39,593 nucleotides of DNA from Clostridia bacterium (GTDB lineage: Bacteria > Bacillota > Clostridia > Oscillospirales > Acutalibacteraceae). A program made the position numbers and the translations under genes. The stretch covers positions 1 through 39,593 of the forward strand of contig JAFYKZ010000011.1 in assembly GCA_017537365.1 (NCBI GenBank), written 5' to 3'. Below are positions 1 through 9,040 of the stretch, in pieces. Every line of letters starts with the position of its first letter. Position 1 is the first letter of the stretch. The notes under the pieces are model-generated. The model had not been told where the DNA came from and made no database searches. It saw only the letters and a program-made list of their open reading frames with translations.

Positions 1-12
1 ATGCTCATACAT

Positions 13-198
13 AACGGCTTTGAATTAATTCAAAAGACCATACTGTTTGTGTCGACTCAACTCCACCTTAAACAGTACAAAAAATTCACGGTGGCGAATC
101 ACGGCTTTTTCAAAAGAGATCACCGGCGGTATAGCGGACTGGTGCCTAACTATACCTCTACGAGGACATCATATTCAGTTGTAGTCCCTCTAAGAGGA
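13..198 (-). ncRNA. candidate structured RNA, possibly HEARO/omega-type
   Basis: Read on the minus strand, this stretch has a consensus-like promoter just upstream and ends directly at an ATG (bases 12-10) of an ORF that leaves the window. It is richer in G and C than its surroundings and holds clear stems: 128-134 with 150-156 (7 bp, perfect), 41-48 with 70-77 (8 bp, perfect, 21-nt loop containing GTTGAGTCG on the minus strand), 89-93 with 121-125 (5 bp), and a CCTCT/AGAGG hairpin at 187-197. A roughly 190-nt structured RNA placed just 5' of an ORF fits the HEARO/omega RNAs that precede iscB-type genes. That family call comes from layout and partial recall of the loop motif, not from an alignment. 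A cis-regulatory leader of the off-window gene is the main alternative. Confidence 0.42.
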
Positions 199-204
199 TA
201 TTTC

Positions 205-234
205 AGTATACACGATAGAACATTCGTTTGTCAA
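205..234 (-). promoter_or_regulatory. sigma-A promoter of the structured RNA
   Basis: On the minus strand TTGACA (234-229) is followed after 18 bases by TATACT (210-205). The expected start point lies near base 198, at the first hairpin of the candidate RNA. Both hexamers are close to consensus, which supports real transcription leftwards. Confidence 0.6.
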
Positions 235-295
235 GTGCTTTTTGAACTTGATGCTATATTTTTATAATTTTGCTTTGGTAAAACCTCAAACCATA

Positions 296-353
296 TTGAC
301 AATTGTATTAGTATGTGTTAGTATGTTAGTATGTAAACTAACATACTGATATG
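296..353 (+). promoter_or_regulatory. promoter with repeat operator for the restriction-modification operon
   Basis: TTGACA (296-301), a 17-base spacer and TAGTAT (319-324) form a good promoter. The octamer TTAGTATG occurs three times in direct order (308-315, 318-325, 326-333), two of them overlapping or abutting the -10. An inverted copy CATACTGA follows at 342-349. Bases 318-329 and 338-349 form a 12-bp inverted repeat with one mismatch. Repeats over the -10 just upstream of a small HTH gene are what an autorepressor site looks like. I infer that the HTH protein encoded at 371 binds here and limits expression of the type I system. Confidence 0.65.
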
Positions 354-370
354 TAAAAGGTGGTGATTAC

Positions 371-724
371 TTGACTGTTGATGATTCTATAAAATTCTGC
401 GATTTACTTGCGCGGATGATAAAAGAAGCAAATTTATCAAATGTCAAGTTTTATACCGCACTTGGCATAAAAAAACCTTATTTCTATGATATTTTAAGCG
501 GAAAAGTCAACCCCCCTCCCCCTGAGCGTCAATTTGCAATGTTAAAATTGTTGAATCCAACAGAAGAGCAACGAGAATTATTCTTTGACTTAGCTGCACA
601 AGAACGAAATGAAGTGCCTGCTGATATTGCGGAAACATTGAAAGATAAAAAATTGCGCAGAAAATTAAGAAAAGGTATAGATTACGAAATTTTATTAAAG
701 AACGGAGAATGTAAAGATGAGTGA
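371..724 (+). CDS. small HTH regulator of the type I RM operon
   Basis: A 117-residue, charged protein with a helix-turn-helix-like segment around residues 20-60 (motifs [12 protein letters not shown] and [13 protein letters not shown] resemble the turn and recognition helix of XRE-type repressors). The C-terminal third is lysine and glutamate rich. It starts with TTG at 371, supported by AAAGGTGGTG about six bases upstream. Its 3' end overlaps hsdM by 8 bp, so the two are translationally coupled. Its place directly behind a repeat-rich promoter suggests that it controls the restriction-modification operon, as controller proteins do in many RM loci. The family assignment is by pattern only; the operon position is solid. 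Confidence 0.7.
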   Translation: MTVDDSIKFCDLLARMIKEANLSNVKFYTALGIKKPYFYDILSGKVNPPPPERQFAMLKLLNPTEEQRELFFDLAAQERNEVPADIAETLKDKKLRRKLRKGIDYEILLKNGECKDE

Positions 725-2360
725 TAATAAAAGAGAGCAAGAAAGAAGCGAACTTTATCGCACAATATGGGCGCTCGCTAATGAACTTAGAGGCAGCGTT
801 GATGGCTGGGATTTTAAACAATATGTTTTAGGTATGTTGTTCTATAGATACATTTCTGAAAACATTGCGGATTACATAAATGAAGGGGAGTGGGAGTCTG
901 GAAACAAAGACTTTGATTATGCTAAAATTGATGATGCTATAGCAATAAGTATCAAAAATGATATTGTGCAGGAAAAAGGATTTTTTATTCTACCAAGTGA
1001 ATTATTTGGTAATTTATTAAACAGAATCAAAAAAGCAGATAAAGATGCTAGAGAGAAATCAGAAAAAGACGGAAAAGAAGTAGAAGTCGCTGAATTAGAC
1101 GAAAACCTAAATGAAATATTACAGACTAACTTTAAAAACATTGAAGCGTCAGCTATTGGCACTCCAAGCGAAGATAATTTCAAAGGACTGTTTGACGACA
1201 TAGATGTAAACAGCAATAAGCTTGGGCCTACTGTTATTAAGAGAAACAAACGACTTAAAAGGTTGATTACAGTTATTGGTGATATGGATCTTGGTAATTA
1301 TCAAGATAATTCTATCGATGCTTTTGGCGATACATATGAGTATTTGATGGGTATGTATGCTTCCAACGCTGGAAAAAGTGGCGGCGAATTTTTCACTCCG
1401 CAAGAGGTATCTGAGCTGCTTACTAAAATTTCCCTTCTTGATAACAAGGGAAATATGAAAACAGAAGTCAATAAAGTGTATGATCCGGCTGTGGGCAGTG
1501 GTTCATTACTTTTGAAGTTTGCAAAAATTCTTGGCAAGGATAATGTTCGCAACGGTTTTTTCGGTCAGGAAATCAACATCACAACTTACAACCTTTGCCG
1601 TATCAATATGTTCCTGCATGACATTGGTTACGATAAATTTAGTATTGAACACGGAGATACTTTGATCGATCCCAAACATTGGGATGAAGAACCATTTGAA
1701 GCCATTGTTTCAAATCCCCCATACTCTATTAAATGGGAAGGCTCTGACAACGGAACACTCATCAATGATCCGCGTTTTTCTCCTGCCGGTGTATTGGCTC
1801 CTAAATCAAAAGCAGACTTTGCTTTTATAATGCATTGTCTCAGTTGGCTTGCAACTAATGGAACGGCTGCTATTGTTTGCTTTCCGGGTATTATGTATCG
1901 TGGTGGAGCAGAACAAAAAATCAGAAAATATCTGATTGATAATAACTACATTGAATGTATCATTCAGCTACCTGAAAATCTTTTTTACGGAACAAGTATT
2001 GCAACCTGTATTATGGTACTCAAAAAATCTAAAATAGATAACAACACTTTGTTTATTGACGCTTCAAAAGAGTTTGCCAAAGCTACAAATAGCAACAAAT
2101 TAGCTCCGCAAAATATTGAAAACATTTTAAACGCTTATAAAAACAGAAAATCAAAAGATTATTTTACCGCACTTGTTAAACAGGAAGATATTGAAAAAAC
2201 AAATTATAATCTTTCGGTATCAACCTACGTGGAAAACGAGGATATAAGAGAATTTATTGATATAGCTATTTTTAATGAGCAAATAGCTCAAATTGTTAAG
2301 CATGAAAATGCTTTGCGTGCCGAGATTGATGCAATTATTGCCGAAATTGAGGAGGCGTAA
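717..2360 (+). CDS. hsdM: type I restriction-modification methyltransferase subunit HsdM
   Basis: A 547-residue adenine-N6 DNA methyltransferase that supplies the modification activity of the HsdM2S enzyme and is also needed in the HsdR2M2S restriction complex. The N-terminal HsdM_N helical domain covers roughly residues 8-165. The AdoMet-binding motif I is [13 protein letters not shown] near residue 255. The catalytic motif IV is SNPPY near residue 332, the NPPY signature of gamma-class N6-adenine enzymes. GEFFTPQEV, usual in HsdM before motif I, is present. Length and motif order are normal and I see no break. It overlaps the HTH gene and is followed by the DUF4145-type gene after 3 bases, so the set is one operon. 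Confidence 0.97.
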   Translation: MSDNKREQERSELYRTIWALANELRGSVDGWDFKQYVLGMLFYRYISENIADYINEGEWESGNKDFDYAKIDDAIAISIKNDIVQEKGFFILPSELFGNLLNRIKKADKDAREKSEKDGKEVEVAELDENLNEILQTNFKNIEASAIGTPSEDNFKGLFDDIDVNSNKLGPTVIKRNKRLKRLITVIGDMDLGNYQDNSIDAFGDTYEYLMGMYASNAGKSGGEFFTPQEVSELLTKISLLDNKGNMKTEVNKVYDPAVGSGSLLLKFAKILGKDNVRNGFFGQEINITTYNLCRINMFLHDIGYDKFSIEHGDTLIDPKHWDEEPFEAIVSNPPYSIKWEGSDNGTLINDPRFSPAGVLAPKSKADFAFIMHCLSWLATNGTAAIVCFPGIMYRGGAEQKIRKYLIDNNYIECIIQLPENLFYGTSIATCIMVLKKSKIDNNTLFIDASKEFAKATNSNKLAPQNIENILNAYKNRKSKDYFTALVKQEDIEKTNYNLSVSTYVENEDIREFIDIAIFNEQIAQIVKHENALRAEIDAIIAEIEEA

Positions 2361-2363
2361 TAA

Positions 2364-3167
2364 ATGAGATTATCAGATGTGTTATCGAAACCGATAACAA
2401 CAGATTATGTACAAGTAGAAGGCTTTTTAAGCAGTAGAAAGCTTAAAACCGGAAACTCTAAAAAAATTTCAGTCGGTAAAGTTGCATTAAACTTTTATTG
2501 CAACAATTGCAGTGATCAGCGAACATTTTATTCGGGTGAAGATTTATTTTGTATTGGAGTTAATGAAAAAATAGTCAGCATTGATTGTGTTCTTGAATGT
2601 CCTCGTTGCGGGGCTTCGGTACAAATGTGGTTTTTACTGGAATGTAGAGACGAAGATAATATACATAGTCAATATCCGTATGTTCGTATTTTAAAAAGAA
2701 GTGAAAAATTTTCCGAATCAGTTTCACTGATCACTGAAACATATGGCGATTTTACAGACGCTTTAGAAAAAGCTAAAAAGGCGGCTAGAGAAGGGCTTGG
2801 AGCAGGATCTATCGTTTATTTGAGAAAAGTTTTCGAAAGAATTATTACTCAAACTGCAGAGGCTGCTGTTCCTCCAATTGAAACAAGGAAAGCAAATGGT
2901 AATCTTAAACCATTCATTCAAATTCTTATACCAGTAAAAGATCAATGTAATATCATCCCTACGGAATTTGCTGAAGACGGCTACAAACTTTTTGGTGAAC
3001 TTAGTGATGTAGTTCACGGAGACTATGATGAAGACGAGGCTTTACAAAAATTCGATGCCTTTTATCGATTAGTTACCGGTGTGCTGGAAAAAATAAAAAC
3101 TAACCGAGAATTGATGGATGCGATAGGCACATTAGGCTGGCATACTGGAGGTGAAGAAAATGAGTAA
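2364..3167 (+). CDS. zinc-ribbon and DUF4145-type protein inside the RM operon
   Basis: A 267-residue protein lying between hsdM and hsdS. Four cysteines in two CxxC pairs (residues 46/49 and 79/82) suggest a zinc ribbon in the N-terminal half. The C-terminal half (about 135-250) reads like DUF4145: an AAREGLGAGSIVYLRKVFE stretch, then LSDVVHGDYDEDEAL, then a helical end. DUF4145 domains are often seen in or next to restriction and other defence genes, but their biochemical role is not settled. The start has a strong GAGGAGG 8 bases upstream. The 3' end overlaps the ribosome site and first codons of hsdS. Its function here is unknown; a structural or regulatory accessory of the type I enzyme is a guess. 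Confidence 0.8.
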   Translation: MRLSDVLSKPITTDYVQVEGFLSSRKLKTGNSKKISVGKVALNFYCNNCSDQRTFYSGEDLFCIGVNEKIVSIDCVLECPRCGASVQMWFLLECRDEDNIHSQYPYVRILKRSEKFSESVSLITETYGDFTDALEKAKKAAREGLGAGSIVYLRKVFERIITQTAEAAVPPIETRKANGNLKPFIQILIPVKDQCNIIPTEFAEDGYKLFGELSDVVHGDYDEDEALQKFDAFYRLVTGVLEKIKTNRELMDAIGTLGWHTGGEENE

Positions 3168-4413
3168 ATTAGAGCAACTTTTAAATAGCCTTTGTCCAGA
3201 CGGTGTAGAATATGATTTTTTATACACAGTGATGGATTATGAGCAGCCTAACAAGTATATTGTAAAAGATACCAAATATGATAACGATTTTAAAACACCT
3301 GTATTGACGGCGGGGCAATCTTTCATTTTGGGTTATACTAATGAGACTACGGGTATATTCGAGGCATCAAAAGAAAATCCAGTTATTATTTTTGATGATT
3401 TTACTACTTCTTTTCATTGGGTCGATTTTAATTTCAAAGTTAAATCTTCTGCGATGAAGATGTTAAGGTTAAAAAAGGACAGATCTCACGATGCGTATTT
3501 CAGATATTTATATCATGTAATGAAAAATATTCATTATACTCCAGCAGACCATACTCGTCAGTGGATTGAGAAATATTCAAAATTCAAAATTCCTCTTCCA
3601 CCTCTACCGGTACAAGCGGAGATTGTCCGTATATTAGATAAATTCACAGAACTAAATGCGGAACTAACTGCGGAACTAACCGCGGAACTAACTGCGAGAA
3701 AACAGCAGTATGAGTATTATAGAGATAGTGTTTTGAATTCGATTAAACATAGCAAATTTCATCCGATAAAAGAGGGTTGTGATACAATAACTAATTTTGC
3801 TGCAGCAGGTTCTTTTGCAGAAGTTGCTAAAAATGTCCCTTATTTATCAAAACCAGATTACGCACAACTAATTAGAACGGTTGACATAAAGTGTAATTAT
3901 ACACATGAATCTCCTATCTATATATCAAAGCATTCTTATAATTATTTATGGAGAGTTCAATTAAATGAACCTTGTATTGTTTTGCCGAGTGTAGGAAATT
4001 GCGGAGAAGTATATTATATTGATCCTAAAAAGCTACCCTATAAATTTAATGCTCTTGCTAAAAATGCTTTGTTAATTCGTAGCAGCAAGGTCAATTTGTT
4101 ATATTTGAAATATATATTCGAGTCTTCTGATTTTCAAAAAAAATTAAAGAAGGTTACTTCAAATATGGGGCAAAGTAAATTTAACAAAACTGATTTTGAG
4201 AAATTAACAATTCCCATTCCATATCCAGAAGATAATGATAAATCTCTTGCGGAGCAGCAGCGCATTGTTGATATTCTTGACCGTTTCAATAAGCTTTACA
4301 ACAAAATCAGTGAGGGATTGCCTGCCGAAATTGAAGCAAGACAAAAACAATATGAATATTACCGAGATAAGCTCTTAACTTTTAAGAAAAAGGAGGCGGC
4401 GGAAAATGAATAG
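3160..4413 (+). CDS. hsdS: type I RM specificity subunit HsdS
   Basis: A 417-residue specificity subunit with the usual duplicated plan. Target-recognition domain 1 covers about residues 10-140 and is followed by a conserved helix (PLPPLPVQAEIVRILDKF). Target-recognition domain 2 covers about 200-350 and is followed by a matching helix (LAEQQRIVDILDRF). Both halves end in the same ARKQQYEYYRD / ARQKQYEYYRD element, the internal repeat of S subunits. The spacer between the halves carries tandem TAEL units (residues 166-178), known from EcoR124-type enzymes to set the distance between the two half-sites. ATG at 3160 is preferred over GTG at 3151 because GGAGG (3147-3151) sits 8 bases before it. 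It overlaps hsdR by 8 bp. Confidence 0.95.
   Translation: MSKLEQLLNSLCPDGVEYDFLYTVMDYEQPNKYIVKDTKYDNDFKTPVLTAGQSFILGYTNETTGIFEASKENPVIIFDDFTTSFHWVDFNFKVKSSAMKMLRLKKDRSHDAYFRYLYHVMKNIHYTPADHTRQWIEKYSKFKIPLPPLPVQAEIVRILDKFTELNAELTAELTAELTARKQQYEYYRDSVLNSIKHSKFHPIKEGCDTITNFAAAGSFAEVAKNVPYLSKPDYAQLIRTVDIKCNYTHESPIYISKHSYNYLWRVQLNEPCIVLPSVGNCGEVYYIDPKKLPYKFNALAKNALLIRSSKVNLLYLKYIFESSDFQKKLKKVTSNMGQSKFNKTDFEKLTIPIPYPEDNDKSLAEQQRIVDILDRFNKLYNKISEGLPAEIEARQKQYEYYRDKLLTFKKKEAAENE
3658..3693 (+). repeat. 12-bp tandem repeats in the HsdS spacer
   Basis: Three in-frame copies of GCGGAACTAACT (the middle copy ends in C) occupy 3658-3669, 3670-3681 and 3682-3693. A degenerate unit lies just upstream (AGAACTAAAT) and a partial GCGA follows. 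Each unit encodes A-E-L-T. Copy-number change by slippage would keep the frame and lengthen or shorten the central helix by four residues per unit. Confidence 0.93.
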
Positions 4414-7400
4414 CTTTGAAATTGTGGCAAGTTCTACGGAAAGTACGGTTGTGGCTGAGTACACTCCCGAAAAAAGAAAAAGCACCGACTATCAAAGCGA
4501 AACTGAGCTTGAACAGGATTTTATAAATCGTCTTGTGAGTCAGGGTTATGAATACATTACAATAAAAAGCGAACAGGATTTGATTGATAATCTCCGTACC
4601 CAGCTTGAAAGACTAAATAATTACACCTTTTTTGATAAAGAGTGGAACGACTTTTACAGCAGTGTTGTTTCAAACGGAAATGATGGAATTGTCGAAAAAA
4701 CTCGCAAAATACAGGAAGATTATCTGCAAAACCTTACACTTGATAACGGTTATGTTAAAAACATTAAGCTGATAGACAAAACCAACATCCACAACAACCA
4801 TTTGCAGGTGATAAATCAGTATGAAGAAGACGGTGGAAAACATGATACCCGTTACGATGTGACTATTTTGGTAAACGGATTGCCTTTAGTGCATGTTGAG
4901 CTTAAAAAGCGTGGTAATGCAATTCGTGAAGCTTTCAACCAAATCAATCGCTATCAGCGTGACAGCTTTTGGGCAGGCAGCGGATTGTATCAGTATGTAC
5001 AGCTGTTTGTAATTTCCAACGGTACGCATACAAAGTATTATTCTAATACGACAAGATTTCAGCATATCAAAGACAATGCAGAGAAAAACACCGCAAAAAA
5101 GAAAAAAACTTCTAACAGCTTTGAATTTACAAGCTATTGGGCAGATGGAAAAAATCGTATAATTGCCGATCTTGTGGACTTTACAAAAACATTTTTTGCA
5201 AAGCATACGCTATTAAATATCTTAACCCGTTACTGTGTATTTACATCAGAGGAGTTATTACTGGTAATGCGTCCATATCAAATTGCCGCAACTGAAAAAA
5301 TCCTAAACCGTATTACTGTTTCTACCAATCTAAAAAAGACCGGCAAAAAAGAGGCGGGCGGTTACATTTGGCATACCACAGGTAGCGGTAAAACTTTAAC
5401 TAGCTTTAAAACAGCACAACTTGCTCAAGGATTGAATTTCATCGACAAAGTATTATTTGTAGTGGACAGAAAAGATCTTGACTATCAAACGATGAAAGAA
5501 TATGACAGATTTGAAAAAGGTGCTGCTAACAGTAACACCTCTACAAAGATTCTGCAAAAACAAATGGAAGATGATAATGCAAAAACCATTATCACAACAA
5601 TTCAGAAATTGGATAAATTTATATCCAAAAATAAAGAGCACGAAGTTTATAAAAAGCATGTTGTTATGATTTTTGATGAGTGCCACCGTTCGCAATTTGG
5701 GGATATGCATAAATCCATTACGAAACACTTCAAAAATTATCATATTTTCGGTTTTACTGGGACACCCATTTTTGCTTCGAACTCTAACAGTTCAAATGAT
5801 CCGACCATGCGTACTACGGCACAAGTGTTTGGCGGAGAACCGGATGAACATGGAAACAAAGTAAAGCCTCTGCATGCTTATACTATTGTAGACGCAATTC
5901 ACGATGGTAATGTATTGCCTTTTAGGATTGATTATATCAACACTATAAAAAACCCTGAGTTACTGTATGATAAACAAGTAAAAGCGATTGACCGTGAAAA
6001 AGCTTTGCTTGATTCTAAAAGAGTCTCTGAGATTGTGCAATATATTCTTGAGCATTTCGATCAAAAAACTTATCGTAATCAAAATCGTTCTTATTATGAT
6101 CATAGAGTGATTACGAATGTTGAAAAAATGGCAAAATCCAAGAATAATACTGTGGAAGAGCAAAAAACAACCGCAAAAGTGAATGGCTTTAATTCTATTT
6201 TTGCAGTTGCTTCTATCCCTGCGGCGATCGCCTATTATAATGAATTTAAAAAGATAATGGCGGAATCAGCTTACAAATTAAATATTGCTACGATATTCAG
6301 CTTCAGTCCAAACGAGGAAGATCCGGATGATATATTACAGGATGAAAATTTCGACACAAGCGGTCTTGACCAAACTTCACGGGATTTCCTTGACAGTGCT
6401 ATTGATGATTATAATAAGATGTTTAATGTTAGTTATGATACATCTGCTGATAAATTTCCCAACTATTATAAAGATGTTTCATTACGAATGAAAAATCGTG
6501 AGATTGATTTGCTCATCGTGGTTAATATGTTCTTGACAGGATTTGATGCAACCACTCTAAATACACTATGGGTAGATAAAAATTTAAAAGATCACGGTTT
6601 GATACAAGCATTCTCGAGGACTAATCGTATTTTAAATTCTGTAAAAACATTTGGAAATATTGTTTGTTTTAGAAATCTCGAAACCGCTACGAATAATGCG
6701 TTAGCTCTTTTTGGGGATAAAAATGCACGTGGTATGGTCATTTTAAAAACCTACAATGAATATATCAATGGCTACGACGATGAAAACGGAAAACATGTTG
6801 ATGGCTATAACGAGCTTGTTGCCAGACTTGTAAATGAATTTCCGATAAGTAGTGAAATTATTGGTGAGGATAATGAAAAGGAGTTTATTAAACTATTTGG
6901 CCGTATTTTGAAATTAAGAAACATTTTAAGATGTTTTGACGATTTTGAAAATGACAATTCTGTATCTATCAGAGATTTACAAGATTACCAAAGCGTTTAT
7001 ATTGATCTTTATCAAGACTACTCTAAGAAAAGCGACATTGAAAAAGAGCGAATCAATGATGATATTGTCTTTGAAATTGAACTTATTAAGCAAGTTGAGG
7101 TCAATATAGATTACATCTTAATGCTTGTAGCCAAATATCACGAATCTAATTGTGAGGATAAAACCATTCTTGCCAATATTAACAAATCCATCGATGCAAG
7201 TGTTGAGTTGCGAAGCAAAAAAGCTCTTATTGAGGGATTTGTCGCCCAAATGACAGTAAAGACAGATGTTGACAAGGACTGGAAAGAGTTCGTAAAGAGC
7301 CAAAAAGAACAGGACTTAAAAACAATTATAAGTGATGAAAACTTAAAACAAGATGAGGCTAAAAAGTATATCGAGAACTCATTCAGAGACGGTGAGATCA

Positions 7401-7537
7401 AAACCACCGGAACAGATCTTGACAAAATACTGCCTCCAATTTCAAGATTTTCAGGTGGTTCAAACAGAGCGTTAAAAAAACAGATTGTTATAGATAAGTT
7501 AAAAGATTTTTTTGAAAAATATTTCGGCTTGATATAA
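4406..7537 (+). CDS. hsdR: type I restriction enzyme motor and nuclease subunit HsdR
   Basis: A 1043-residue ATP-dependent translocase and endonuclease that cuts unmethylated DNA as part of HsdR2M2S. The N-terminal PD-(D/E)xK nuclease is visible as a run ending in VHVELKKRGN near residue 163, followed by QINRYQR. The SF2 helicase motor has Walker A TTGSGKT near 325, the DECH box near 424 and motif III FTGTP near 450. Further motor motifs follow (LIVVNMFLTGFDA near 708, then a motif VI-like QAFSRTNR). The last 300 residues are the helical part that docks to HsdM/S. Length is typical and no frameshift is visible. It overlaps hsdS by 8 bp and is the last gene of the operon. Confidence 0.97.
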   Translation: MNSFEIVASSTESTVVAEYTPEKRKSTDYQSETELEQDFINRLVSQGYEYITIKSEQDLIDNLRTQLERLNNYTFFDKEWNDFYSSVVSNGNDGIVEKTRKIQEDYLQNLTLDNGYVKNIKLIDKTNIHNNHLQVINQYEEDGGKHDTRYDVTILVNGLPLVHVELKKRGNAIREAFNQINRYQRDSFWAGSGLYQYVQLFVISNGTHTKYYSNTTRFQHIKDNAEKNTAKKKKTSNSFEFTSYWADGKNRIIADLVDFTKTFFAKHTLLNILTRYCVFTSEELLLVMRPYQIAATEKILNRITVSTNLKKTGKKEAGGYIWHTTGSGKTLTSFKTAQLAQGLNFIDKVLFVVDRKDLDYQTMKEYDRFEKGAANSNTSTKILQKQMEDDNAKTIITTIQKLDKFISKNKEHEVYKKHVVMIFDECHRSQFGDMHKSITKHFKNYHIFGFTGTPIFASNSNSSNDPTMRTTAQVFGGEPDEHGNKVKPLHAYTIVDAIHDGNVLPFRIDYINTIKNPELLYDKQVKAIDREKALLDSKRVSEIVQYILEHFDQKTYRNQNRSYYDHRVITNVEKMAKSKNNTVEEQKTTAKVNGFNSIFAVASIPAAIAYYNEFKKIMAESAYKLNIATIFSFSPNEEDPDDILQDENFDTSGLDQTSRDFLDSAIDDYNKMFNVSYDTSADKFPNYYKDVSLRMKNREIDLLIVVNMFLTGFDATTLNTLWVDKNLKDHGLIQAFSRTNRILNSVKTFGNIVCFRNLETATNNALALFGDKNARGMVILKTYNEYINGYDDENGKHVDGYNELVARLVNEFPISSEIIGEDNEKEFIKLFGRILKLRNILRCFDDFENDNSVSIRDLQDYQSVYIDLYQDYSKKSDIEKERINDDIVFEIELIKQVEVNIDYILMLVAKYHESNCEDKTILANINKSIDASVELRSKKALIEGFVAQMTVKTDVDKDWKEFVKSQKEQDLKTIISDENLKQDEAKKYIENSFRDGEIKTTGTDLDKILPPISRFSGGSNRALKKQIVIDKLKDFFEKYFGLI

Positions 7538-7542
7538 GTTGA

Positions 7543-7576
7543 AACCGCTATCGGCTTTTAACCGTTAGCGGTTTTA
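7543..7576 (+). terminator. terminator after hsdR
   Basis: AACCGCTA (7543-7550) pairs with TAGCGGTT (7566-7573) over 8 bp, followed by a short T stretch. It sits 6 bases after the hsdR stop. The tail is weak, so termination may be partial. Confidence 0.55.
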
Positions 7577-7654
7577 ACTACATAAAAATTAATTCTACTT
7601 TTATAATTTCTCTTGCTCTATTTTGAGATGTTCCGTAACCTTTTCGTTTTTCGT

Positions 7655-8932
7655 TTAAATTATGTTTTGGAAGTATTCATCTACTAAATCATCGTGTTTA
7701 AAATAGCATTTAAGCACAAATATTAAGAATGGTACCTTTTCTTCGACCATATCTTCTTTAGAATTGTTATTTAATACATTAACCTTGCGCACAACGACAT
7801 AATCTAAAGGTATCATTGAATTATCAATTTTAAAAGACTTTAACCTTGTGTATTTTGTCCCTTTAATGTCTGAATTAGTTTTTCTATTATTATACTCGTT
7901 TTTATCATAAAAAACGAACTCATGATCAATATGTGTTATAATGATCGAAGCATTTTCTTCTCGAAACTGCAGGTGTATAACTTGAGTTACTATACTATTG
8001 TTCGTTTCTACATCTGATTTACAAAGTTCTTCAAATGTAATATCTGTTTCCGTTATTTTAATCCATAATGTATCAGCATATTCCTTTGAATAAAGTTTAG
8101 TAACGGGTATTGAAGCAAGATTCCTTATCGAAAAGAGTTGACCGTACTCTTTTGCTTCCATCAATGTTTGTCGTTCGTATCTTCCATTATAAATTTTAGC
8201 TTTTGAGTTTGATACTCGGATAGAAAGATCGCTCAATAAATTTGAGCTCTTTAAATCGCCAAAAACTGTTAGAAGTTCTTTTGGAACATTAGATACCAAA
8301 AATGTTTTATCAATTCTTTTATCATATACTCGTGTAGGATCAATGGCCATTATTTCACAATCACTCACAATATCTACTAAATTGTATTTGTGCAAGGAAG
8401 AATCTTTGGAATAATATTTCTCATATAGGTGCTTTAAATGATTATAATCTGTATTATAAATAGAATTGATTTTTTGGCAATAATTTAAATATCCGTAATA
8501 CACAACACAAAGTCCAATAATGGTGTCTGCATCAACGGTTAGCCCTATACTTTTCATAGTTGATTCAAAATATTCGGATAGCCATTGTTGGGGGTTATGT
8601 CCAATTAATAGTGTGTGTTGATTGAGATAAGATTCGTACTTCATTTCGTCCATAATATTAAGCGAATCTTGACTCTCATATTTCTGTATCTGACTATCAA
8701 TTTCAGGCAACACAGTATCAACCATATCTTGAACAGAATAATCGCAAGCAATAATCTTTAACAGTTCAGTATCCTTTTCTCTATATTTCCCAACAACAGG
8801 TCCCAATTGATACATACAATATCTTTTTATACTCCAATATGAATTGTGATCGGGATTGGCTCGACTCCAATCAATATAGATGGAAAATAATTTTTCATAG
8901 AATTGCTCTAAATCGTTTTGACTTATTCTCAT
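7655..8932 (-). CDS. 425-aa protein of unknown family next to the RM operon
   Basis: I do not recognise this protein. It is 425 residues, soluble by composition (no signal peptide or membrane segment) and rich in Asp, Asn, Tyr and Lys. The N-terminal half (1-190) looks mainly helical. The C-terminal half has more beta-like stretches, such as SIVTQVIHLQFREENASIII. There is no Walker, HNH, PD-(D/E)xK or protease motif that I can point to. ATG at 8932 has GGAG 8 bases upstream and an extended -10 promoter behind it (8974-9002), so it is a complete, separately transcribed gene. It is convergent to hsdR with about 120 bases between. A defence or accessory role is suggested only by location. Confidence 0.85.
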   Translation of the reverse strand: MRISQNDLEQFYEKLFSIYIDWSRANPDHNSYWSIKRYCMYQLGPVVGKYREKDTELLKIIACDYSVQDMVDTVLPEIDSQIQKYESQDSLNIMDEMKYESYLNQHTLLIGHNPQQWLSEYFESTMKSIGLTVDADTIIGLCVVYYGYLNYCQKINSIYNTDYNHLKHLYEKYYSKDSSLHKYNLVDIVSDCEIMAIDPTRVYDKRIDKTFLVSNVPKELLTVFGDLKSSNLLSDLSIRVSNSKAKIYNGRYERQTLMEAKEYGQLFSIRNLASIPVTKLYSKEYADTLWIKITETDITFEELCKSDVETNNSIVTQVIHLQFREENASIIITHIDHEFVFYDKNEYNNRKTNSDIKGTKYTRLKSFKIDNSMIPLDYVVVRKVNVLNNNSKEDMVEEKVPFLIFVLKCYFKHDDLVDEYFQNII

Positions 8933-8973
8933 TATAATACTCCAAACATTTCAAGCAGTGTTTTATTGTAAAT

Positions 8974-9002
8974 ATTATAGCACAAACACCTTAACATAAC
9001 AA
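8974..9002 (-). promoter_or_regulatory. extended -10 promoter of the 425-aa gene
   Basis: On the minus strand TTGTTA (9002-8997), 17 bases, then TATAAT (8979-8974) preceded by TGC, an extended -10. The start codon follows about 40 bases later. Confidence 0.6.
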
Positions 9003-9006
9003 CAAA

Positions 9007-9032
9007 GCGGCAGGAATTTTTCTCCCTGCCGC
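9007..9032 (-). terminator. terminator after the left tnpV
   Basis: GCGGCAGG (9007-9014) pairs with CCTGCCGC (9025-9032). Read on the minus strand it follows the tnpV stop within 10 bases and is followed by TTTGTTGTT. The right tnpV copy has a similar GGCAGGGAG hairpin in the same place, so this terminator belongs to the tnpV module. Confidence 0.72.
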
Positions 9033-9040
9033 CGTTGTCA

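Noticed and set aside
1-267. 88-codon open frame on the plus strand at the left edge
   Set aside because: No ribosome site or protein family, and the opposite strand has a promoter and RNA stems that explain the sequence better.
3151-3159. GTG start for hsdS three codons earlier
   Set aside because: It overlaps the GGAGG that serves the ATG at 3160.
3658-3693. Possible CRISPR-like repeat
   Set aside because: The units are contiguous with no spacers and are in frame within hsdS; they are coding repeats.
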